Source: Strongylocentrotus purpuratus
Taxonomy: Eukaryota; Echinodermata; Echinoidea; Camarodonta; Strongylocentrotidae
Length of the DNA: 64,000 nucleotides
NCBI RefSeq assembly: GCF_000002235.5
Contig: NW_022145599.1
Span: 25,876,879 to 25,940,878, forward strand
Direction of reading: 5' to 3'
Shown here piece after piece: positions 23,082-36,200 of this stretch (positions are counted from its first letter, which is position 1; every line of letters begins with the position of its first letter). A model generated the notes under the pieces. That model made no database searches. It was not told the origin of the DNA and saw nothing but the letters and a program-made list of their open reading frames with translations. A program made the translations under genes and the position numbers.

Positions 23082-23846
23082 TTAACCCTAAAAAGGCCGG
23101 TCTATATGAGGTCTTAGTTCGGCCGGTGTGGGGGGGGGGGGGCATTATGGCCCCCTTATGATCTCGGCCGTGAAGCGGCCGATCTCCGCGAAAATTTGCA
23201 CGCATGTCAAGTGAAGTGTATAGAATAATATGATAATTCAATTTTTTGAAAAATTTACTTCTTTGCATATTTATGGTAATTTATGCAAATAAGGTCATAA
23301 AATCACATTTGTACCCATAAATCATATATTATTCATATTTAAGCATTTGTTTTCACTACATATATTCATTAGACCATTTGCAATAAAAATACGACAATTT
23401 TTGTTTGGAAAAGCCAGCTTATTCCTTATGTTATCTCTTGTTTTGATAATTTCTTATGTATTTCATTTTTTTTAAACATATGTATTGTATTGCTTTTGTT
23501 GTTTTATTTCATTTCTTACTACAATTCAACTATTTTGACTCCCAAAACAACCACCTAAAATTCAAACAAGACCCAATAACCAATTTTTAGAAAAAATGAC
23601 ATTTCCATATGTTTTGTACACAAATCACAAAAATTAGCGATTTTCGGAATAACATGCAAAGACAAAAGGTCGTCACGGGACCTTGTAACTGTAGGTCCGA
23701 TTTTTAATTTGTTGTCGTTGAAAGATGCGCAAGACTCGAAAGAAAAAAGTCAGCGAGCGGCGGGGCGCCATCCATATGCGTTCCCGAGCAATCATTGAGG
23801 GAGGGGGCATAATGGCCCCCGGCCCCCCCGTCCTTATTAGGTTTAA
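23082..23846. mobile_element. piggyBac-like MITE, copy 2
   Basis: Starts TTAACCCTAAAAAGGCCGG, ends GTCCTTATTAGGTTTAA, with TTAA at both tips. The interior aligns with most of 21361-22069 in the same orientation. An added stretch near its left end contains GAAGCGGCCGATCTCCGCG. Confidence 0.8.
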
Positions 23847-23849
23847 GTC

Positions 23850-26160
23850 ACTAATCACTTATAACAACAAGTCGAGTCATGCAGACTAAACTGAATTTGG
23901 ATATACATTAAATAACAGTGTACATTTTTCAAGAAAGGGACAACCTCTTGTGGACCACCAAAATGAGTCGAAGAAGTCGATAAAGTTGTGTGGTTTAAAG
24001 GGTGCCACTGTTAATCTTCGCTAGCATTCTTGCCGCTAGCATTCTTGCCTATAACTGGAAGTACACACAATCTTATGCCAGGTTTTATGCCGGCCAGATA
24101 CTGAAGTTTTAGTTCTTCTGCTGTAAGACTCTAGTTTAAAAAACATGGATTCTTCAATTCGATCCATTGCTCCCATAATTTCAAATGTACTGCACTAACT
24201 TCAGGCCAGATTTGAACCCATGCTAAGTTTCATGAGTTAGTCCATCATTAGATCCATATGAGACACAGGCATATTTCCATTCCAAAGGAGTAGGTTCAAA
24301 TCCCACCGCTGCCACCATTTAAAAGATATTGGCAGATATTATTGAAAGAAGATTAACTGCAGGCCAGGTTTAATCCATCACAATGGAGGTTGACTTACTC
24401 CACTGTTGGACCTCATTGGACATATTTGCAGTCTTCCATTTCGGCCAAGCAGGGACATGCTAGAGATGTCCCTGGGCCAAGTTCTGCTAAAGTTAATTAA
24501 ATAGCATGGGTTCAATTCCCTCTGCTGCCCTATTGTAAAATATGTTCGATTGTTCTTGAAAGCGGACTAATTATATCTGAGTTGAATCCCCTGCTAAACA
24601 TTCTTAGAGGGGTCAGTTATTTATTAAGTCAGTTTATTTATAGAAAGCTCAAAATCGTGTGTCGATCTGATTTCAAACAATGATCATCTCATAAAATATT
24701 TGACTTATACATTGTATTAATTTCATGCTAGAATTTTTCACTTTTTGGTTGTGGTTTCTTCATTGTGTGTATTAATTACAGTAAATTGACACGATGCATT
24801 CCATAATTCACCTGTCTCTTCAAGGCTGGTTTAATGCAGTCAGCATTGAAGAATACAATCTAAGGGGTGCATCATGATACTGGGTGTAGTCGTTAGGTAC
24901 GTCCAGGTAGATTCAGAAATGCAAGACAACAAATCATATTCAGAGTACTATTTGAATGAGATTTAGGAGCTAAATTTATTGAGAAATTTGCAATTTATCA
25001 TTTTTGTTCAAGCTCTTCTTTTGTGAAGTGTGGTCATGTGCCACATACCATCATCGACATGAATTGTAGTAAATTCAATTAACAGTGCATATAATTCCAC
25101 ATATATATGTGTGTGAATAAAGAAATACGTGTAGTAATTAGTGACGGCAAAAAACTCTGAAAAGGACCATCGAGGTGAAGGATAGACTAATGCCTAAAGG
25201 AGAAGTCCATAAAAGTACAAGCCTATTACAAGGATTGTCACTTTAAATCACCGATGTCATTTTTCTATTTGTGCATACTAAGCCTGATGTGGGTGTAAAG
25301 AGTTGTGGCATGACACCGAAAGTGCTGTCTACAGGGGCGGCGACAGTCCCCACCCCCCGGAAAATTGGAAAAAGTGCCCCCCAAAAAATGTATAGCAAAT
25401 ACGGACTAAAGACTGCAACACACTTTTAGGCTCTGAAGGGCCCAAGAGTGCAGCTTTTAGACTAACAAAATACAAAAATCTTCTCGCTCGGTCGCTACGC
25501 TCTCACGCATAATATCCTTCAAAATGTACAAGTAAATATCGCATTTCGCCCCCCCCCCCCGGTCATGAAGAAAAGAAAAATCGCCGCGACTGGCTTTATA
25601 TATATAGCACTCTGTACCCTAGCTGTGTATATGGCACTAATACATTTATTCGGTTTTGAAAGTCTCTCCCCGGCTTGCCCGCTTCCAATTATGTAACTGA
25701 ATTAAATTGTCATGCTTTGAATGGTACTTTTTTAATGGTCGTATGAAGTTGCCAATGAAAAGTTGTGACAGAATCTTGATATCAAGTTTGAAGGAAAAAA
25801 TGGATCAATTTACGGGGTGGGCGAACGCCCTCCTAATCTCTATCGCTTCTCCACATCTGTGATCTTTCGTACACTTTAACGATGGAACTGCTGATTTGTT
25901 AGTGTTGATAAGTTAATCCCTTAATCCCTGGGAAATTTGAATAAACTAAACTAATTAGATAGTACTCTCAAATAACTAATTGATTTTCATTGATTTTAAA
26001 TGAATAGGGAAAGTTTTGAATCTAACACATTAAATGACATATTTTACATACCATGTGCAGTAACATAATATTCTTCCCCTGTCTAGATAGGATGACATCA
26101 ATTTGAAAATACCAAACAATGTTTCAATACATAATGATGTCATCACATAGCACAGATATA
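23850..26160. other. No gene recognised; SINE-like fragments and receptor 3' flank
   Basis: Short tRNA-like B-box segments (GGTTCAAATCCCACC near 24295, GGTTCAATTCCCTC near 24510) suggest old SINE remnants. A segment from about 24583 to 24700 recurs at 43965-44070, beside the point where the pseudogene copy lost its 7TM exon. A CAGGGGCGGCGACAG tip at 25334 looks like a hAT-like end. Confidence 0.45.
25645..25650 (-). terminator. Candidate polyadenylation signal for the receptor gene
   Basis: This is the first AATAAA I find on the minus strand downstream of the receptor stop codon, about 515 bases away. There is no transcript support and AATAAA is frequent in AT-rich DNA. Confidence 0.2.
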
Positions 26161-26164
26161 AGAG

Positions 26165-27221
26165 TCATTTGGAAACCATATTTATGATGGTGTAGAGATA
26201 GGGATTGAGAGATGAATTAATAGGCAGGACGAAGACCACCAACCAGGCGTAGATGTCCGGTGTTACGTTGACCCCGAGGGTCTGGACTAGGATACCAAGG
26301 ATGATGATTGGCATCCAACAGAAAAGGTCAGTGCCGACGATCAGCAGCATCTTCAGCGCCATCTTGATCTCGGTGGCTGATTGGTTGGTTTGACCGACTT
26401 CAGCGCGGACAAAACGGGCCTTGATGAAAATGGCAATGTACGAGAGAAAAATGACAACAAAACCACATAGATTGATACCAAGGAAAAGAACAATAGAGTA
26501 CTTCCATGTTGATACGGTTGAGCCAGCGATCGTGGTGGAATAGGGTATGCCATACTGATTCGATGTCCAGGTGTCGTCCTCTTCGCGGATATCCGTAGAC
26601 TTTCGAATGAAAGGGAGTCCAACGCATACGTCACTAAGACCATAGGCATCTGGATTGAGGTTATTCAGCAATACACCTCCCACGCTGAGTAGTACAGATA
26701 CTAGCCAGATAACTCCGATTGCAACGCGGGTAGACACAACGCCCAAACGCCAGTTGCTGAACGGGAACACGACACAAATGAAGCGGTCAAGACTGAGGAG
26801 GACGAGCAAGAACACGGACGTCTCACTGCTTAGAACAGAGATGAACCCTGCGATCTGACAAGTAGTGCTAGCCCTCCACTCCTCAGCACGACCCTCCCAG
26901 AAGTAAGACTCTCCAATTAAGATATCCATCACGGCGAGGAGCACCATGTAAAGACCCATCAAGAGATCAGACACGGCCAGGTTGGTGATGATCATGGCCT
27001 GAATCTTGGCTACCCTGGTCGTAGGTGTACTCCTCAACCTGAAGACCAAGACGAAGGTGTTCCCAAGTAAGGCACTTATCCCTAGGATCCACATGAAGAC
27101 CTTGATGGTAAAGTTCTGGAGGAAGGTCTTGCGGCAGGTGAAGAGAGGATGAGTAGGGCGCTCATTAACACAGTTTACACTGGCCGGCACCAGACAGCAG
27201 AAACGTGAATCGTAGACATAC
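26165..27221 (-). CDS. Receptor exon 14: hinge and complete seven-transmembrane domain
   Basis: A single exon encodes the cysteine hinge (SRFCCLVPASVNC) and all seven helices of a class A GPCR. Landmarks in protein numbering are GN in TM1 (511-512), NLAVSDLL in TM2 (Asp 543), the TM3 cysteine (579), SLDRF at the end of TM3 (603-605, in place of DRY), DLFCWMPI in TM6 and NSSLNPYLYT in TM7 (NP at 797-798). The hinge and the SDLLMG and DRF motifs are closest to the LGR/relaxin-receptor/GRL101 group. The reading frame stops only eight residues after NPYLY, so the cytoplasmic tail is almost absent. The acceptor is CATCAG, entered in phase 2. Confidence 0.92.
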
Positions 27222-30200
27222 CTGATGGACATAATGAACATGGGATTTAAAATGTGGATTAAAGATGACAGATATCTTCAGGATGAAAACTAATTTGTGT
27301 GCGATGACATGACGAGTCCAGAGGCATGAAACAAAAGGAGAACCGAAACCCAGTAACAAAATGAACCTGACCCATTAATATGATATCTTTTTAACCTATA
27401 TTTTGGACAGGCGTGAAATAACGATGTTCAGGTACTTGAAATCGGGTAAAGTGCCTATGTTAAAATTGTATACTATCTAAACGATTTTCTCTGTCTGTTA
27501 TAATTTTAGAGTAGATTTTGGTTGCCCTCCTTTATGACTCACGTGGTAGGTATTTTTTTTATCGGGTAATTTTTATATATTGAACCCCTAGAAAATGATA
27601 TATTACGAAGAGGAACTATTTATATGTTCACAAAAAAAATAATTATACGAATCAAAATAAGTCTTTCGTTTTTACATGTATTTTCATTTCATAAATTCTA
27701 CAGTATAATTTAGCCTTCATATGCTGCTGATGTAAAGTTTTAGTGCAATCAATACCATTTTAATTCATTTAGATTTAATCATAAAAGATCCGTAAAAATA
27801 AATGTGCACGACGGAATTTCATTTTCTTGTCAAAAGTCGACCCAAATGCAAACCCCTTATTAGATAGAGAGAGAGAGAGAGAGGGGGGGGGGGGGGGGAG
27901 AGGGAGAAATATGAACCGAATGAAGAAGACAAAACAAAATGTTGACTTACACAGCAGATAAACTGTCCAGGCCTTCAAAGATCTCAGGATAAAGTGGAAT
28001 AGGTTTGGGGCTCAAGGATGTAATGACTCTGTGTTATTAAACGATAAGTAAAAAGAAAAAAAATCTCAAAATATGACTTGAGGCAAAAACCGTTACAGCA
28101 CATGTTTTATTGTCTGTTTACCGCCAGAAAGGTATTAACTCATACAATTTTTCACAAAGTTAACGCCCTTCTGACTATATTAGTTAGTTATATTTTTTTG
28201 TTTCTACCTTACCCTAATCTGCTGAAATCAGCCATTAACGTTTAATACTAATTTTCACACTATATAAACGTCCAATGGGGAAGGGTAAATTAATTGCCAC
28301 ATCAATACGAGTCTTGACAAAATAATAATTAGCTATCAAGGACGCGTGGACATAGGATTCCTCTTATATTTTATCCACACATCCTTCACCACCCAAAGGT
28401 ATTCTCCCATGAGTACTAGCATGAGTTTATTGACTTTCACAACCAAAATTATCCACGATTAACTCATTACAGGACAGGACAGACACGTTACGGCCCCTTG
28501 AGAGTAAGATTTACAGGTAAATTCTTTATTTTAACCAAATTTCTATCATATAATTTCATGATGGTTAAAATGTGACTTACTGCAATTTCTTACAAACATT
28601 TGTTTACAGTTATTGTTCCATGGTTCACAAAAGAGAAGTAAAAACTCAAGCTATAATTTTAAATACTTACAAGCCTGTTACTTTGGAGAGATTTTTAAAA
28701 GTTCCCGGTGCAATGTATTCTATCAGACTGTCGCCAAGATTCCTGATGAAAAATGGGGAACAAAATATATCTAGTTTTCAATAAAATAAATCGGTTACAT
28801 GGACTTTCTAAAATTCAACCTAAAGAAATTTCGATAGCTTTTTTTGACGATTTTAATAACACGTTACCAACTACTTTCGTAAAAGAAATACCATTTGTAT
28901 ACCCCGTACATCCTACGTAATACAGGTGTATATATGGCTTCTAGGACAATTACCCCCTGTGCAATCACCCCGGCTAATTACCAGCCGGACGATTACCCCC
29001 CTCCCTAACAGGACAATTACCCCACGGATAATTACCCCACCCCCCGAAAAATTAACCCCTAGGACATTTACCCCCTGGATAATTACCTCCCGACGACAAT
29101 ATCCCCCGAGAAAGACAACAAAGCTGCTCTCAAAACCAACTTATTATCCGGGTGGACTTTTCCCTTAAGTGAACAGGGGAGTAATTTTAGGGAGGGGGTT
29201 ACTGTCTTCGGGTGTGGTTGTCCTTGGTTGTTGCAGGGGAATTGTCCTAGGGTGTTATTTTCAGGAGTGGAGGTATTTTTCCTGGGGTTATTTTCCGGGT
29301 GTAATTTTCCTGGGGTTGGGTGTTTTCGGGGGGGGGGGGGAGGGGGATTTTCCGGAGGTTAATTCTCTGGGGGTGATTGTCCAGGGGGTAATTGTCCTGA
29401 TACGATGTCAATGTATTGTTGGCACATTTAAAAAGATGATGTACAGGGTTATTTAAATTTCCCTCAGTTGAATTTATAAGAAAACAATTGCGATCGTGTT
29501 AAATATTAAATATAGAAAGTCTCCGAGAATTACGGATGCATTTACCAATAATAAAAACAAAAATCATTATAGTCATTAAGGCGTCAGTTCATCGTGTAAA
29601 ATTGATTATAATTGGAGAAAAAGAAAGGCGCGCGACAAAGCTATACCATTTCAATGAAAAGGACTTACGCCCGTAGCAATTCTTGTTCGATCCCGTAGAA
29701 CAGAGAAGCGTTTATTGATGTTAATTGGTTCCCCTTCAAGATTCTAAAAACGATAACAAGTGGTTCGTGACGGTTGTGATGATTATTATATAACATAATA
29801 ATATTGCATACATAAAAAACACATATTTTCATTTAAGTCTACAAAACTGTTTTAAAGTGTTGGCTAATGAATAACAAATTTCTTTGTTTCGTTATATTTA
29901 AAAAAAAAATACAAACGACAAAAAAATGGCATTACATGTATTAATCTCACTAAAGTCATTCAGTAGATTAAGCCGTCCCGTGTTAGATGGTACTCAACTG
30001 CACTAGTTATGGAAAATACCTTTTAAGGATTTACAGCATTTCAGGAAATAGTGCATCTTTAAAATAATAATGTAAAGATTTAGGTAACAGGAAAGAAAGA
30101 GTCTAATGAACTCTCAGGGTAATATACTCTCAATATAAAATAATCACATTGAAGGTAGTAAATCAGTCGCGTTCTTAAAATAGAAAAATCGTTCTGAGCC

Positions 30201-33200
30201 TAAAATATAAAAAGAAAACATAAAGTAACATAAAGGGTAACAAGAAATACAGAGTTAGTCAGATATTTTGCGGATTGTACCTGTCGTAGTGAATCTAAAA
30301 ACTTATAAATATGGGTCATCGAATCCAAGATGACGGGGGCAGCCCTGTGTTTTATAGTTCTCTTGGTGTTATAAATGGGTTAGAATTTGTCTACTTACAA
30401 TCTCGTAAATGAATTTCCGATATCTTTAAATGTCCCAGGGCGAAAATCCGTAATCGAGTTGTTCTTCAGGTTACTGTAGAAAAGAATGGAAGCTAAGTTA
30501 AAACTGGAACTCGAGTCAGCTATATAAATTATCTGGTCTAAAAATCCTGGACTGTTATCGTTAAACAGGGTTAAATGGACATATGTTAATAGTAAAATTA
30601 TGATTTCATTTAATCCGAGAGACTACAAAATGATGAAATAATCATGATACGTGATTTAAAGAAAGAGCTAGGAAGAGAATGTTTAAGGAAAATCCCATCG
30701 CAATAATATGTGATGGAGAATGGGAAAAAAGAGAATAGGGGAATTAGAGCGTGCAACATACTAGCAACACCATGATGAAAAGAATAACAAATATGAAAGG
30801 AAAAGGGCCTTTGGTAAATCTAGTATCTCCTCTAATGTCTCTTTATATGATGCATTATATGGAATGGATCTGAATTAATAAAAAAAGAGACTAGTATTCT
30901 TTACAATACCAAGGAAGCATAAAATGAGAGTCCTATACGTCGTACATTGCAAAGAGATTTTGTAAATCTTGAAAGCACCCGTCTTCGAATCGAGTCACAT
31001 GGTTGGACGTCAAAGTTCTGAAACAAATCACAACATTAAACAAATTAAAATATAATACAAATACTCCGAAAACATGCTGTATACATATATGCCACCAATT
31101 ATACCATTGTTCTCGCCATTGAGCCAGGGGCGTCAATCTTGACATACATGGAGCTTTACAAAATCACTTTCATAATTATATTCATAGATCCACTGATCTC
31201 AAGGCAGCAGACAGCAAGAAACTGTGCAAACTGATCACTTAGCTCGAGAAAGTCAACAGGAATGGATGAAAGCTTGCCTACAAAAATGTTGAGGTTGGTA
31301 CAAGCGTAACTCAATGTTATAATTATTCAACCATTGAAAGTTTTCTGTATAATTGTTTTTGTTTTTATTATTGTTATTAATAATAGTGTAATTGTTAATA
31401 TTGTTATTATTTATTATTATTATTATTATTATTATTTATACTATTATTATTATCATTGTTTATAAGTATTAGTATTATTATGTTTGTTTTTTCGCATTAT
31501 ATGCCCCTGTGACTAGTAACAAGAGTCCGTAACCAAGAGCTATTAAAATTGAATGGAGATAATTGTTTAAATAGTGTGTATAATCACTGGCGCGACTAGG
31601 ATTTTCAGGCACGCCAGGGGGAGGGGGACTATTTAACTATGTGAAATAACAACAACAACAACCACAATGATGATGATAATGATGATAACATTAATAATAA
31701 TATTTTAATGCTAATAATAGTGATATTAATTATAATAATAATCTGATAAATGATACTAATGATGATGATCAGAAAAATTAGAAGAAGAAGACGAAGAAGA
31801 AGAATAAAGGAAGAATGATAGTAGTGATTATAATTTAATAATATTGATAACAACAACAACACCAACAAAATGCTATGATACTCACAACACTCCCAAGTAG
31901 TAAAGATTTCGAAACAAACCTTCCCCCAGAACAGTCAGACGATTGTTTTCAAGTTCACTGATAATCAGATAAGAAATCAAATCAAACATGATCGTAATTG
32001 CTTTTGAAAACTTATTTAAAGGCAATTTAGGAATGTATTCTAAGGAAAGGAATCTAACTCAAATGTAGACCCCCCCCCCCCTCAAAAAAAAAATACCTAC
32101 ATTATGTATAGACGAAATAAACCGTCGAATACTCCTGGTGGCAAGTAGGTTAATTCACATGATGCAAGATACCTGAAATTAGATATGAAACAACCGAACA
32201 ATGAACAAAAAAAACAATTTATGATAATGTTGGAGATGATAATGATCATAATAATGACAATAACGATACAAATAATAAAAATATTAACAATAATGATGAT
32301 GGTGATGTTAACGATAATTATTATTACCCTAGTAACTGGACTCAACTATTATCCTACACATTAAAAAGCAGATTCTCTACCCCCTTGGCGGGGAGCATAC
32401 TACCCGGTGGCCTTTAAATGGGCGCTCACATGCTACGAGCATACCTCTACAAGCAATCCAACGACACCTCTAGGTCACCTGGAGATGATAAAGTTACTTA
32501 CAAATTGTTGATATTATGCAGTCCTTTAAACGATTCCACTTCTAAAGTCAGAGGAATGCCTATCATATTGCTACAAAAGAAAGTGATATACATTGCAAAA
32601 TAGTTATTCCCGTTATTCGAATTAACTGATATTTCATATGACACAGTAACATCTATCGGTCTTGCTCTAACAAATATATAATGCGTGAAGATTTACAGGG
32701 ACCGCAAAAGAACACGGATATAATACTTTAATTTAGTAATCCAAAACTCAATATACAAAAGTTAGATAATATTTTTGTTTCAAAGGCGACGGGGTAAATT
32801 ACTCAGGTGTGAAAATATCGCATATTATCAACTATAGTCGAAGTTCGAGTCTCAAGTGAGATGACAATCAGAAAATTTAACTATATAGTTTAAGACCTCA
32901 TATTGCTTGAACGTGTTGTGCGCGTTGATGTGTTAAATGGAGTGGGTGTGGGTGAGGTTGGATGAGTGTATGCGGGTGTGTATACGGGGAAAGGTGGGTA
33001 CGTGCACGTAGGTATACGATATTTTTGGCGTGTGTAACCCCGCAGAAGCATATCGTGGGTTCAACCAATCGAGTGGTGGGGAAGGGGAGGGGCGCCCTAG
33101 TTTCATTTGGTGGGTGGTTGAGGGTGGGGTGTCAACGGTTTTACGAGATGGATATAACACCTATTTGCCAAATTTATTCTGAGAATTTTGTAGGGCTATC

Positions 33201-36200
33201 GTTTAATCTTCTGTTTACATTCACTTTCCCTAAATTTAGATTTCGAGGGCGGGGATGGATTGGAAGAGGCGAAAGTGGCTACGTAAGATGGCCATGATGA
33301 TATTATCAGGAGTATCGGTAGAACAGTTTGATTAAGGATTGTGCCAACAACAAACATAACAACAAATTTGAAAACATTTGTAAAAAGGTCAAAAGAAAGA
33401 AAATATACTAGTGCTACCTTTATTTCTACTAGTAAAAAGCACGGCATGTCTGAAATTCTGAACATGTAAAGTTTTGATATCTTCAAATAAAGGTGTTAGT
33501 AAATAAATATATATCAGAGAAAATCATTGAATTGCGATAATTGTAGAATCGATTACCGGTGATAGGTGAGTTGCACTATTCATGTTATTCAAAAAGATAT
33601 ATAACCACAACAAAGGCATCAAATTTACAAGGGTTTAAAAAAAAGTCTTCTTCAAACAGTGATCTCAAATTCAAATTAACTTAATTGTACTGGTATAATA
33701 ACTTATAAAGCAACATCGAAAGGTTAGTCGTTCGTTTCTGTTATTGAAAATCATTGAATTGCGATAATTGTCAAACCGATTCTCGGTGGTAAGTGAGTTG
33801 CACTATTCATGTTATTGAAAACGATATGCTGCAATCATCAGAAGGGCAGACATGTAAACTGTGGCGTAGCGTGGACTCATTCATGGGGGGGGGGGCACTC
33901 TATGATGTGCCTCACACTTGCCATAGATGATTTATTGAAATATTTTTGACATCAGTCTTCATGTCTCCAGCAAGTAAGGGCTTATCCAACACACGGCCAT
34001 GTTGATATTTTCCAGTCATTCTTTGTCACTGCTCATAAGCGATAGTCAATAGCTACTTTAATGCTCAAACCTAAATGTCATCCTTTAAATGGTTCACACC
34101 ACGTGCTCGGCTGAGCTGAATTTTTTCTTCTTTCAAACCTGTTGAAACGGCTTTTCATATTTTAAAATAGAAGCATAGAAGCCTATAATGTCCAAAGTAC
34201 GAAAAACGCTGCCTTTTCTTTGCTTTTTAGTCATTTCTTTGTCAAGTGGAAAAACTTCTCCTGGTGTTTTAAGCGGTCTCCTAAGGTTAATGCCAATTTA
34301 TGGAGAGGATGGTCGATCACAAACTCTGACTCACATGTATGCATTCAAAGTGATCAATACTATTCATCTGTTTTACCTGATTGCATTTTTAGTTGTATGT
34401 ACGTTTTCTATATTCCAATTATGTTACCGATGTATTGATTAATGTCAAAATAACCGTAGTAATAATCATACAGTTACATATTTTTGACTCACTTGGTTAC
34501 ACGGTGAATCTCTCATTTTTTTTTAAATACCAGTACAAATTAAGTGATTGCCACTTAATAACAATTTTCCTACACATTATAAAAATCTATCTTTCATCTA
34601 AAATCGAACAAAATTTTTTCAATACACCAAATACAGGAACCCTTAAACTCAAATGTTTAGAGAAAATGTGTTGCTTTTGCCAATGTTACCTTGCAATTGA
34701 GTGCATAATTATTTTTTCTTCAAAACCAAAAATTATATTTTCTCTTTGTAAACTTAATCTGTAAAGTTGTACGTTCATACATACATTCTGCTGTCTCATT
34801 CCAAATCTTTATTTACTAAATTCACAAAAAAGTGCGCAATATCTTCTTACTCCTTTTTTTTTTTTTACAATGCCAACATTTGTCTCACTAACGAGTTTAA
34901 TCTTGTACGGTTGCTTGTTTTAAAACATATAATCTTATTAACAGTCTTGTATTGAAAATATATTAATTCAATATCAAGGGTAAAATGGCATATCATAATC
35001 TGGTATTTTTGCACCTTTGCATTTTTAGGGGTGTAATCTAAATGTCGTTCCCATTTCAAGCAAAAATTGAGTGCATACACTTATTTTTCCCTAGAAGTGT
35101 GTTGTATAATTATCTACAGCATTGTAGGTCATGTACAAGTATTTTGATATAAGAAGGTACTACAGGATCTCATAGAATGTTATCACATTTTCTATATCCA
35201 TAATGTCTACACTTTATTACTTGACGTAATAAAAATTGCGAAATTGACACCAATTTTCAAAAGGGGAGATAACCAACTTGTCAATAACTATCGTTCCATG
35301 TCTTCGCTAACATCACTATCAAAAGTTCTTGAAAAACGCGCCTTTACAAGAACAACCGCTTTAATCATAGAACATTTTCACATTTGGGTACCGCGAATAT
35401 AGGTAGAATATTTATTATTATTTTTAAATGGAAATAAATAAATCAGACTCAAAATAATAATAATCCGCGGTGAATACACACAATAACAAAACAAAAGTGC
35501 ACAAGTGCGCTATGAAAGACAGAATGTGGTTCTCTTTGATATACTTTCTTTAAAACCAAGAAGTTAATAAAGGAGGAATGGAAGACAGATACAAATATAT
35601 CTTGTAAAATACATACATGTATATAAAAACATACCATTAATAAACGTGAGAAAGGGAAAGAGGAAATGCAATATAGAGAATGAAAGAAAGAGGCAGAGAA
35701 AACGGAGTAGGTGTTAATTATAGAAAAGGGAGAGCCAGAGAGAGATGGAAGGGAGACATTTAAAAAAGGAGAAAGGGACAGTGGTTGTTGTGCGTGTGAC
35801 CGAGGGTTCGTGCGCACGTGTGTGACGTAGAGAGAGAGAGAGATAGAGAGAAAACATAAAAGAAAGGAATAAACAACACATCGGTCAAATTATATCGGAC
35901 GAAAACTAAACCACTGATGATATTTAATTGAAAACACAATTATAATGGTCTTACAGTATGACAGCCTTGTTGGCCGTGCTATCAATGTTGTCCTTATTCC
36001 AGGCTTTCGTGGCGTTTACCCAAAATGGCTGCCAGTCACGTTCCTCACAAAAATTCGTTGGAGGGGGAAAGTCATTGAAGGGGGCTTCACCGCACACATA
36101 TCCATCCGGGCATTTTATAATTTCTTTTTGAGAGACCACAAAACCAATATACGATCAAACAGCAATCATATACACACTAAAAATGCCCTTTTAATAATAT

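Noticed and set aside
31190..31262. LRR-like segment KLSSIPVDFL between receptor exons 9 and 10
   Set aside because: No splice site gives the phase-2 ends of the neighbouring exons, and exon 9 joins exon 10 in phase without it. It may be a decayed exon.
34188..34442. 84-codon frame with a hydrophobic start resembling a signal peptide
   Set aside because: It is on the opposite strand within a receptor intron, has a second hydrophobic end and no family pattern; likely chance in AT-rich DNA.
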